Source of the DNA: Colletes latitarsis
Taxonomy: Eukaryota; Arthropoda; Insecta; Hymenoptera; Colletidae
Direction: 5' to 3'
DNA length: 64,000 nucleotides
Assembly: GCF_051014445.1 (NCBI RefSeq)
Contig: NC_135137.1
Coordinates: forward strand, 21,949,501-22,013,500
A program made the translations under genes and the position numbers. The first letter of the stretch is position 1. Every line of letters starts with the position of its first letter. The notes beneath the pieces were generated by a model. It saw nothing but the letters and a program-made list of their open reading frames with translations. It was not told the origin of the DNA and ran no database searches. This document shows, piece by piece, positions 38,062 through 49,568 of this stretch.

Positions 38062-39388
38062 ATTCATGAGCCAGATGGTGGCATAACCCAGACCTAACCA
38101 GTGTTATCCTCTAAGATATTGATTGAAACCAGGTTTAACTGACTGTTTCAGTGTGGTACCACATTACTACGTGATTCAAACCAGAAAAAAACCCAGGATC
38201 TGGCCAACAAGCATGGGAAAAATACAAAATCATGAGCCAGATGAGCGCACAACCCAGACCTAACCCAGACCAAACCGGTATTATCTTCTAAAATATTCAT
38301 CGAATCCAGGTTTAATTGACTGTTTCAGTGTGGTACCACATTACTACGTGATTCAAACCAGAAGGACCCCTGGATCTGGCCAACGAGTATGGCAAAAAGG
38401 CAAACTCATGAGCCAGATGGTGGCATAACCCAGACCTATCCCAGACCTAACCGGTGTTATCCTCTTAAATATTGATGGAAACCAGGATTAACTGACAGCT
38501 TCAGTGTGGTACCACATTACTACGTGATTCAAACCAGAAGAACCCCTGGATCTGGCCAACGAGTATGGCAAAAAGGCAAACTCATGAGCCAGATGGTGGC
38601 ATAACCCAGACCTAACCAGTGTTATCCTCTAAGATATTGATTGAAACCAGGTTTAACTGACTGTTTCAGTGTGGTACCACATTACTACGTGATTCAAACC
38701 AGAAAAAAACCCAGGATCTGGCCAACAAGCATGGGAGAAATACAAAATCATGAGCCAGATGCGGCCATAACCCAGACCTATCCCAGACCTAACCGGTGTT
38801 ATCCTCTTAAATATTGATGGAAACCAGGATTAACTGACAGCTTCAGTGTGGTACCACATTACTACGTGATTCAAACCAGAAGAACCCCTGGATCTGGCCA
38901 ACGAGTATGGCAAAAAGGCAAACTCATGAGCCAGATGGTGGCATAACCCAGACCTAACCAGTGTTATCCTCTAAGATATTGATTGAAACCAGGTTTAACT
39001 GACTGTTTCAGTGTGGTACCATATTACTAAGTGATGCAAACTAGAAAAAACCCAGCACTTGATCAACAAGCATGCGAAAAATGCAAAATCATGAGCCAGA
39101 TGAGCGCACAACCCAGACCTAACCCAGACCAAACCGGTATTATCTTCTAAAATATTCATCGAATCCAGGTTTAATTGACTGTTTCAGTGTGGTACCACAT
39201 TACTACGTGATTCAAACCAGAAAAAACCCAGGATCTGGCCCACAAGCATGCGAAAAATGCAGAATCATGAGCCAGACGCTGGCATAACCGAGACCTTATC
39301 CAGCCCTAACCAGTGTTATCCTCTAAAATATTGATCGATACCAGGTTTAATTGACTGTTTCAGTGTGGTACCACATTACTACGTGATT
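38062..39388 (+). repeat. Satellite block matched at 51.85-53.18 kb
   Basis: Spacing to the partner is a constant 13789 bp. It includes a tandem 352-bp pair with the rare marks CCTCTTAAATATTGATGG and CTGACAGCTTCAG (CCTCTT at 38461 and 38813). No gene is visible. Confidence 0.86.
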
Positions 39389-39531
39389 CAAACTAGAAAA
39401 AACCCAGGATCTGGTCAACTAGCATGCGAAAAATGCAAAATCATGAGCCAGATGCGCGCATTACCCAGACCTAACCGGTATTATCCTCTAAAATATTGTT
39501 CGAAACCAGGTTTAGCTGACTGTTTCAGTGT

Positions 39532-39696
39532 GGTACCACATTACTACGTGATTCAAACCAGAAGAACCCCTGGATCTGACCAACGAGTATGGCAAAAAGG
39601 CAAACTCATGAGCCAGATGGTGGCATAACCCAGACCTAACCGGTGTTATCCTCTAAGATACTGATCGAAACCAGGTTTAACTAACTGTTTCGGTGT
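39532..39696 (+). repeat. Representative 165-bp monomer (short form)
   Basis: Runs from one GGTACC landmark to the next and carries a single CCCAGACCTAA module starting near relative position 98, followed at once by the ACCGGT box near 108. The TGATCGAAACCAGGTTTAA end follows. Because 165 is a multiple of three, open frames can run through short-form units in phase. Confidence 0.93.
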
Positions 39697-40037
39697 GGTA
39701 CCACATTACTACGTGATTCAAACCAGAAAAAACCCAGGATCTGGCCAACAAGCATGCGAAAAATGCAAAATCATGAGCCAGATGCGCGCATTACCCAGAC
39801 CTAACCGGTATTATCCTCTAAAATACTGTTTGAAACCAGGTTTAATTGACTGTTTCAGTGTGGTACCACATTACTACGTGATTAAAACCAGAAAATGCCC
39901 AGGATCTGGTCTACAAGCATGCGAAAAATGCAAAATCATGAGCCAGATGCTGGCACATCCCAGACCTAACCCAGACCTAAACGGTGCTATCCTCTAAAAT
40001 ATTGATCGATACCAGGTTTTATTCACTGTTTCAGTGT

Positions 40038-40212
40038 GGTACCACTTTACTACGTGATTGAAACCAGAAAAGACCAGGATCTGGCCAACAAGCATGGGAA
40101 AAATACAAAATCATGAGCCAGATTCGGCCATAACCCAGACCTATCCCATACCTAACCGGTGTTATCCTCTAAAATATTCATCGAATCCAGGTTTAATTGA
40201 CTGTTTCAGTGT
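40038..40212 (+). repeat. Representative 175-bp monomer (long form)
   Basis: The landmarks at 40038 and 40213 are 175 bp apart; the next step is 176. The extra length over the 165-bp form is a second 11-bp module, here CCCAGACCTAT followed by CCCATACCTAA. One base fewer than the usual 176 reflects a small deletion in the GAAAAGACCAGG segment. Confidence 0.92.
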
Positions 40213-42840
40213 GGTACCACATTACTGCGTGATTAAAACCAGAAAATGCCCAGGATCTGGTCTACAAGCATGTGAAAAATGCAAAATCATGAGCCAGATG
40301 CTGGCACATCCCATACCTAACCCAGACCTAAACGGTGCCATCCTCTAAAATATTGATCGACACCAGGTTTTATTCACTGTTTCAGTGTGGTACCACATTA
40401 CTACGTGATTCAAACCAGAAAAGACCAGGATCTGGCCAACAAGCATGGGAAAAATACAAAATCATGAGCCAGATTCGGCCATAACCCAGACCTATCCCAT
40501 ACCTAACCGGTGTTATCCTCTAAAATATTCATCGAATCCAGGTTTAATTGACTGTTTCAGTGTGGTACCACATTACTACGTGATTAAAACCAGAAAATGC
40601 CCAGGATCTGGTCTACAAGCATGTGAAAAATGCAAAATCATGAGCCAGATGCTGGCACATCCCATACCTAACCCAGACCTAAACGGTGCCATCCTCTAAA
40701 ATATTGATCGACACCAGATTTTATTCACTGTTTCAGTGTGGTACCACATTACTACGTGATACAAACTAGAAAAAACGCAGGATCTGGCCAACAAGCACGG
40801 GAAAAATACAAAATCATGAGCCAGATGCGGCCATAACCCAGACCTATCCCAGACCTAACCGGTGTTATCCTCTAAAATATTCATCGAATCCAGGTTTAAT
40901 TGACTGCTTCAGTGTGGTACCACATTACTACCTGATTCAAACCAGAAGAACCCCTGGATCTGGCCAACGAGTATGGCAAAAAAGCAAAATCATGAGCCAG
41001 ATGCGCGCATAACCCAGACCTAACCGGTGTTATCCTCTAAAATATTGTTCGAAACCTGGTTTAACTGACTGTTTCAGTGTGGTACCACATTACTACGTGA
41101 TTCAAACCAGAAAAAACCCAGGATCTGGCCAACAAGCACGGGAAAAATACAAAATCATGAGCCAGATGCGGCCATAACCCAGACCTATCCCAGACCTAAC
41201 CGGTGTTATCCTCTAAAATATTCATCGAATCCAGGTTTAATTGACTGCTTCAGTGTGGTACCACATTACTACCTGATTCAAACCAGAAGAACCCCTGGAT
41301 CTGGCCAACGAGTATGGCAAAAAAGCAAAATCATGAGCCAGATGCGCGCATAACCCAGACCTAACCGGTGTTATCCTCTAAAATACCGATCGAAACCAGG
41401 TTTAATTGACTGTTTCAGTGTGGTACCACATTACTACGTGATTCAAACCAGGAAAAACCCAGGATCTGGCCAACAAGCATGGGAAAATTGCAAATTCATG
41501 AGCCATATGCGGGCATATACAAGACCTAACCCAGCCGTAACCAGTGTTATCCTCTAAAATATTGATCGGAACCAGGCTTAATTGACTGTTTCAGTGTGGT
41601 ACCACATTACTACGTGATTCAAACCAGAAAAAACCCAGGATCTGGCCAACAAGCATGGGAAAAATACAAAATCATGAGCCAGATTCGGCCATAACCCAGA
41701 CCTATCCCAGACCTAACCGGTGTTATCCTCTAAAATATTCATCGAATCCAGGTTTAATTGACTGCTTCAGTGTGGTACCACATTACTACCTGATTCAAAC
41801 CAGAAGAACCCCTGGATCTGACCAACGAATATGCCAAAAAGGCAAACTCATGAGCCAGATGCGGGCATAACCCAGACCTATCCCAGACCTAACCGGTGTT
41901 ATCCTCTAAAATATTGATCGAAACGAGGTTTAATTGACTGTTTCAGTGTGGTACCACATTACTACGTGATTCAAACTAGAAAAAACCCAGGATCTGGCCA
42001 ACAAGCATGGGAAAAATACAAAATCATGAGCCAGATGTGGGCATAACCCAGACCTATCCCAGACCTATCCCGTGTTATCCTCTAAAGTATTGACCGAAAC
42101 CAGGTTTAATTGACTGTTTCAGTGTGGTACCACATTACTACGTGATTAAAACCAGAAAAAACCCAGGATCTGGCCAACAAGCATGCGAAAAATGCAAAAT
42201 CATGAGCCAGATGCGCGCATTACCCAGACCTAACCGGTATTATCCTCTAAAATACTGTTTGAAACCAGGTTTAATTGACTGTTTCAGTGTGGTACCACAT
42301 TACTACGTGATTCAAACCAGAAAAAACCCATGATCTGGCCAACGAGTATGGCAAAAAGGCAAACTCATGAGCCAGATGGTGGCATATCCCACACATATCC
42401 CAGTCCTAACCAGTGTAATCCTCTAAAATGTTGATCGAAACTAGGTTTAATTGACTGTTTCAGTGTGATACCACATTACTACGTGTTTCAAACCAGAAAA
42501 AACCCCGGATCTGGCCAACAAGCATGCGAAAAATGCAGAATCATGAGCCAGATGCTGGCATAACCCAGACCTAACCCAGCCCTAACCAGTGTTATCCTCT
42601 AAAATATTGATCGAAACCAGGTTTAATTGACTGTTTCAGTGTGGTAACACATTACTACGTGATTCAAACCCGAAAAAACCCCGGATCTAGCCAACAAGCA
42701 TGTGAAAAATGCAGAATCATGAGCCGGATGCTGGCATAACCGAGACCTTATCCAGCCCTAACCAGTGTTATCCTCTAAAATGTTGATCGAAACTAGGTTT
42801 AATTGACTGTTTCAGAGTGGTACCACTATTCTACGTGATT

Positions 42841-45800
42841 CAAACTAGAAAAAACCCAGGATCTGGTCAACTAGCATGCGAAAAATGCAAAATCATGAGC
42901 CAGATGCGCGCATTACCCAGACCTAACCGGTATTATCCTCTAAAATATTGTTCGAAACCAGGTTTAACTGACTGTTTCAGTGTGGTACCACATTACTACG
43001 TGATTCAAACCAGAAGAACCCCTGGATCTGACCAACGAGTATGGCAAAAAGGCAAACTCATGAGCCAGATGGTGGCATAACCCAGACCTAACCGGTGTTA
43101 TCCTCTAAGATACTGATCGAAACCAGGTTTAACTAACTGTTTCGGTGTGGTACCACATTACTACGTGATTCAAACCAGAAAAAACCCAGGATCTGGCCAA
43201 CAAGCATGCGAAAAATGCAAAATCATGAGCCAGATGCGCGCATTACCCAGACCTAACCGGTATTATCCTCTAAAATACTGTTTGAAACCAGGTTTAATTG
43301 ACTGTTTCAGTGTGGTACCACATTACTACGTGATTAAAACCAGAAAATGCCCAGGATCTGGTCTACAAGCATGCGAAAAATGCAAAATCATGAGCCAGAT
43401 GCTGGCACATCCCAGACCTAACCCAGACCTAAACGGTGCTATCCTCTAAAATATTGATCGATACCAGGTTTTATTCACTGTTTCAGTGTGGTACCACTTT
43501 ACTACGTGATTGAAACCAGAAAAGACCAGGATCTGGCCAACAAGCATGGGAAAAATACAAAATCATGAGCCAGATTCGGCCATAACCCAGACCTATCCCA
43601 TACCTAACCGGTGTTATCCTCTAAAATATTCATCGAATCCAGGTTTAATTGACTGTTTCAGTGTGGTACCACATTACTGCGTGATTAAAACCAGAAAATG
43701 CCCAGGATCTGGTCTACAAGCATGTGAAAAATGCAAAATCATGAGCCAGATGCTGGCACATCCCATACCTAACCCAGACCTAAACGGTGCCATCCTCTAA
43801 AATATTGATCGACACCAGGTTTTATTCACTGTTTCAGTGTGGTACCACATTACTACGTGATTCAAACCAGAAAAGACCAGGATCTGGCCAACAAGCATGG
43901 GAAAAATACAAAATCATGAGCCAGATTCGGCCATAACCCAGACCTATCCCATACCTAACCGGTGTTATCCTCTAAAATATTCATCGAATCCAGGTTTAAT
44001 TGACTGTTTCAGTGTGGTACCACATTACTACGTGATTAAAACCAGAAAATGCCCAGGATCTGGTCTACAAGCATGTGAAAAATGCAAAATCATGAGCCAG
44101 ATGCTGGCACATCCCATACCTAACCCAGACCTAAACGGTGCCATCCTCTAAAATATTGATCGACACCAGATTTTATTCACTGTTTCAGTGTGGTACCACA
44201 TTACTACGTGATACAAACTAGAAAAAACGCAGGATCTGGCCAACAAGCACGGGAAAAATACAAAATCATGAGCCAGATGCGGCCATAACCCAGACCTATC
44301 CCAGACCTAACCGGTGTTATCCTCTAAAATATTCATCGAATCCAGGTTTAATTGACTGCTTCAGTGTGGTACCACATTACTACCTGATTCAAACCAGAAG
44401 AACCCCTGGATCTGGCCAACGAGTATGGCAAAAAAGCAAAATCGTGAGCCAGATGCGCGCATAACCCAGACCTAACCGGTGTTATCCTCTAAAATATTGT
44501 TCGAAACCTGGTTTAACTGACTGTTTCAGTGTGGTACCACATTACTACGTGATTCAAACCAGAAAAAACCCAGGATCTGGCCAACAAGCACGGGAAAAAT
44601 ACAAAATCATGAGCCAGATGCGGCCATAACCCAGACCTATCCCAGACCTAACCGGTGTTATCCTCTAAAATATTCATCGAATCCAGGTTTAATTGACTGC
44701 TTCAGTGTGGTACCACATTACTACCTGATTCAAACCAGAAGAACCCCTGGATCTGGCCAACGAGTATGGCAAAAAAGCAAAATCATGAGCCAGATGCGCG
44801 CATAACCCAGACCTAACCGGTGTTATCCTCTAAAATACCGATCGAAACCAGGTTTAATTGACTGTTTCAGTGTGGTACCACATTACTACGTGATTCAAAC
44901 CAGGAAAAACCCAGGATCTGGCCAACAAGCATGGGAAAATTGCAAATTCATGAGCCATATGCGGGCATATACAAGACCTAACCCAGCCGTAACCAGTGTT
45001 ATCCTCTAAAATATTGATCGGAACCAGGCTTAATTGACTGTTTCAGTGTGGTACCACATTACTACGTGATTCAAACCAGAAAAAACCCAGGATCTGGCCA
45101 ACAAGCATGGGAAAAATACAAAATCATGAGCCAGATTCGGCCATAACCCAGACCTATCCCAGACCTAACCGGTGTTATCCTCTAAAATATTCATCGAATC
45201 CAGGTTTAATTGACTGCTTCAGTGTGGTACCACATTACTACCTGATTCAAACCAGAAGAACCCCTGGATCTGACCAACGAATATGCCAAAAAGGCAAACT
45301 CATGAGCCAGATGCGGGCATAACCCAGACCTATCCCAGACCTAACCGGTGTTATCCTCTAAAATATTGATCGAAACGAGGTTTAATTGACTGTTTCAGTG
45401 TGGTACCACATTACTACGTGATTCAAACTAGAAAAAACCCAGGATCTGGCCAACAAGCATGGGAAAAATACAAAATCATGAGCCAGATGTGGGCATAACC
45501 CAGACCTATCCCAGACCTATCCCGTGTTATCCTCTAAAGTATTGACCGAAACCAGGTTTAATTGACTGTTTCAGTGTGGTACCACATTACTACGTGATTA
45601 AAACCAGAAAAAACCCAGGATCTGGCCAACAAGCATGCGAAAAATGCAAAATCATGAGCCAGATGCGCGCATTACCCAGACCTAACCGGTATTATCCTCT
45701 AAAATACTGTTTGAAACCAGGTTTAATTGACTGTTTCAGTGTGGTACCACATTACTACGTGATTCAAACCAGAAAAAACCCATGATCTGGCCAACGAGTA

Positions 45801-46292
45801 TGGCAAAAAGGCAAACTCATGAGCCAGATGGTGGCATATCCCACACATATCCCAGTCCTAACCAGTGTAATCCTCTAAAATGTTGATCGAAACTAGGTTT
45901 AATTGACTGTTTCAGTGTGATACCACATTACTACGTGTTTCAAACCAGAAAAAACCCCGGATCTGGCCAACAAGCATGCGAAAAATGCAGAATCATGAGC
46001 CAGATGCTGGCATAACCCAGACCTAACCCAGCCCTAACCAGTGTTATCCTCTAAAATATTGATCGAAACCAGGTTTAATTGACTGTTTCAGTGTGGTAAC
46101 ACATTACTACGTGATTCAAACCCGAAAAAACCCCGGATCTAGCCAACAAGCATGTGAAAAATGCAGAATCATGAGCCGGATGCTGGCATAACCGAGACCT
46201 TATCCAGCCCTAACCAGTGTTATCCTCTAAAATGTTGATCGAAACTAGGTTTAATTGACTGTTTCAGAGTGGTACCACTATTCTACGTGATT
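42841..46292 (+). repeat. 3452-bp higher-order repeat, copy 2
   Basis: Almost identical to copy 1 along its whole length. The boundary at 42841 joins a CTATTCTACGTG monomer to the GGTCAACTAGCATG monomer, a pairing absent from the other block contexts and so the exchange junction. G at 44444 replaces A and is shared with copy 3. Confidence 0.92.
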
Positions 46293-49200
46293 CAAACTAG
46301 AAAAAACCCAGGATCTGGTCAACTAGCATGCGAAAAATGCAAAATCATGAGCCAGATGCGCGCATTACCCAGACCTAACCGGTATTATCCTCTAAAATAT
46401 TGTTCGAAACCAGGTTTAACTGACTGTTTCAGTGTGGTACCACATTACTACGTGATTCAAACCAGAAGAACCCCTGGATCTGACCAACGAGTATGGCAAA
46501 AAGGCAAACTCATGAGCCAGATGGTGGCATAACCCAGACCTAACCGGTGTTATCCTCTAAGATACTGATCGAAACCAGGTTTAACTAACTGTTTCGGTGT
46601 GGTACCACATTACTACGTGATTCAAACCAGAAAAAACCCAGGATCTGGCCAACAAGCATGCGAAAAATGCAAAATCATGAGCCAGATGCGCGCATTACCC
46701 AGACCTAACCGGTATTATCCTCTAAAATACTGTTTGAAACCAGGTTTAATTGACTGTTTCAGTGTGGTACCACATTACTACGTGATTAAAACCAGAAAAT
46801 GCCCAGGATCTGGTCTACAAGCATGCGAAAAATGCAAAATCATGAGCCAGATGCTGGCACATCCCAGACCTAACCCAGACCTAAACGGTGCTATCCTCTA
46901 AAATATTGATCGATACCAGGTTTTATTCACTGTTTCAGTGTGGTACCACTTTACTACGTGATTGAAACCAGAAAAGACCAGGATCTGGCCAACAAGCATG
47001 GGAAAAATACAAAATCATGAGCCAGATTCGGCCATAACCCAGACCTATCCCATACCTAACCGGTGTTATCCTCTAAAATATTCATCGAATCCAGGTTTAA
47101 TTGACTGTTTCAGTGTGGTACCACATTACTGCGTGATTAAAACCAGAAAATGCCCAGGATCTGGTCTACAAGCATGTGAAAAATGCAAAATCATGAGCCA
47201 GATGCTGGCACATCCCATACCTAACCCAGACCTAAACGGTGCCATCCTCTAAAATATTGATCGACACCAGGTTTTATTCACTGTTTCAGTGTGGTACCAC
47301 ATTACTACGTGATTCAAACCAGAAAAGACCAGGATCTGGCCAACAAGCATGGGAAAAATACAAAATCATGAGCCAGATTCGGCCATAACCCAGACCTATC
47401 CCATACCTAACCGGTGTTATCCTCTAAAATATTCATCGAATCCAGGTTTAATTGACTGTTTCAGTGTGGTACCACATTACTACGTGATTAAAACCAGAAA
47501 ATGCCCAGGATCTGGTCTACAAGCATGTGAAAAATGCAAAATCATGAGCCAGATGCTGGCACATCCCATACCTAACCCAGACCTAAACGGTGCCATCCTC
47601 TAAAATATTGATCGACACCAGATTTTATTCACTGTTTCAGTGTGGTACCACATTACTACGTGATACAAACTAGAAAAAACGCAGGATCTGGCCAACAAGC
47701 ACGGGAAAAATACAAAATCATGAGCCAGATGCGGCCATAACCCAGACCTATCCCAGACCTAACCGGTGTTATCCTCTAAAATATTCATCGAATCCAGGTT
47801 TAATTGACTGCTTCAGTGTGGTACCACATTACTACCTGATTCAAACCAGAAGAACCCCTGGATCTGGCCAACGAGTATGGCAAAAAAGCAAAATCGTGAG
47901 CCAGATGCGCGCATAACCCAGACCTAACCGGTGTTATCCTCTAAAATATTGTTCGAAACCTGGTTTAACTGACTGTTTCAGTGTGGTACCACATTACTAC
48001 GTGATTCAAACCAGAAAAAACCCAGGATCTGGCCAACAAGCACGGGAAAAATACAAAATCATGAGCCAGATGCGGCCATAACCCAGACCTATCCCAGACC
48101 TAACCGGTGTTATCCTCTAAAATATTCATCGAATCCAGGTTTAATTGACTGCTTCAGTGTGGTACCACATTACTACCTGATTCAAACCAGAAGAACCCCT
48201 GGATCTGGCCAACGAGTATGGCAAAAAAGCAAAATCATGAGCCAGATGCGCGCATAACCCAGACCTAACCGGTGTTATCCTCTAAAATACCGATCGAAAC
48301 CAGGTTTAATTGACTGTTTCAGTGTGGTACCACATTACTACGTGATTCAAACCAGGAAAAACCCAGGATCTGGCCAACAAGCATGGGAAAATTGCAAATT
48401 CATGAGCCATATGCGGGCATATACAAGACCTAACCCAGCCGTAACCAGTGTTATCCTCTAAAATATTGATCGGAACCAGGCTTAATTGACTGTTTCAGTG
48501 TGGTACCACATTACTACGTGATTCAAACCAGAAAAAACCCAGGATCTGGCCAACAAGCATGGGAAAAATACAAAATCATGAGCCAGATTCGGCCATAACC
48601 CAGACCTATCCCAGACCTAACCGGTGTTATCCTCTAAAATATTCATCGAATCCAGGTTTAATTGACTGCTTCAGTGTGGTACCACATTACTACCTGATTC
48701 AAACCAGAAGAACCCCTGGATCTGACCAACGAATATGCCAAAAAGGCAAACTCATGAGCCAGATGCGGGCATAACCCAGACCTATCCCAGACCTAACCGG
48801 TGTTATCCTCTAAAATATTGATCGAAACGAGGTTTAATTGACTGTTTCAGTGTGGTACCACATTACTACGTGATTCAAACTAGAAAAAACCCAGGATCTG
48901 GCCAACAAGCATGGGAAAAATACAAAATCATGAGCCAGATGTGGGCATAACCCAGACCTATCCCAGACCTATCCCGTGTTATCCTCTAAAGTATTGACCG
49001 AAACCAGGTTTAATTGACTGTTTCAGTGTGGTACCACATTACTACGTGATTAAAACCAGAAAAAACCCAGGATCTGGCCAACAAGCATGCGAAAAATGCA
49101 AAATCATGAGCCAGATGCGCGCATTACCCAGACCTAACCGGTATTATCCTCTAAAATACTGTTTGAAACCAGGTTTAATTGACTGTTTCAGTGTGGTACC

Positions 49201-49568
49201 ACATTACTACGTGATTCAAACCAGAAAAAACCCATGATCTGGCCAACGAGTATGGCAAAAAGGCAAACTCATGAGCCAGATGGTGGCATATCCCACACAT
49301 ATCCCAGTCCTAACCAGTGTAATCCTCTAAAATGTTGATCGAAACTAGGTTTAATTGACTGTTTCAGTGTGGTAACACATTACTACGTGATTCAAACCCG
49401 AAAAAACCCCGGATCTAGCCAACAAGCATGTGAAAAATGCAGAATCATGAGCCGGATGCTGGCATAACCGAGACCTTATCCAGCCCTAACCAGTGTTATC
49501 CTCTAAAATGTTGATCGAAACTAGGTTTAATTGACTGTTTCAGAGTGGTACCACTATTCTACGTGATT
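46293..49568 (+). repeat. 3452-bp higher-order repeat, copy 3 (one monomer lost, 3276 bp)
   Basis: Follows copy 2 at 3452-bp spacing to about 49370, then at 3276 bp to the end, so one 176-bp monomer (the GTGTGATACCACATTAC unit) is missing. G at 47896 is shared with copy 2. At 49569 the sequence leaves the repeat with CAAACTTGAAAAAACCC, the continuation also seen at about 28285 and 36466, which looks like the ancestral flank. Confidence 0.91.

Larger units (their letters stand above)
39389..42840 (+). repeat. 3452-bp higher-order repeat, copy 1 (about 20 monomers)
   Basis: First of three tandem copies. Unit boundaries are set by AACTAGAAAAAACCCAGG followed by GGTCAACTAGCATG. Lengths fit about 14 monomers of 175-176 bp and six of 165 bp. 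It includes block M material, the paired 351-bp dimers (40094, 40445) and block N material. Differences from copies 2 and 3 noted by eye are G at 39515 (A in both others) and A at 40992 (G in both others). Its entry sequence, CATTACTACGTGATTCAAAC, differs from the CTATTCTACGTGATTCAAAC found before copies 2 and 3. Confidence 0.92.

Noticed and set aside
39532..40212. CENP-B box
   Set aside because: TTCATCGAAACCAGG in some units matches 7 of 9 core positions at the right spacing, but the CGGG end is CAGG and the first core is TTCA. By a rough estimate about 0.4 such 7/9 matches are expected by chance per monomer over both strands.
39389..49568. Higher-order triplication as a pure assembly artefact
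   Set aside because: The copies differ by at least two substitutions and one 176-bp monomer, and differ in entry and exit sequence, so a simple duplicated contig is unlikely. Only spanning reads can settle copy number.
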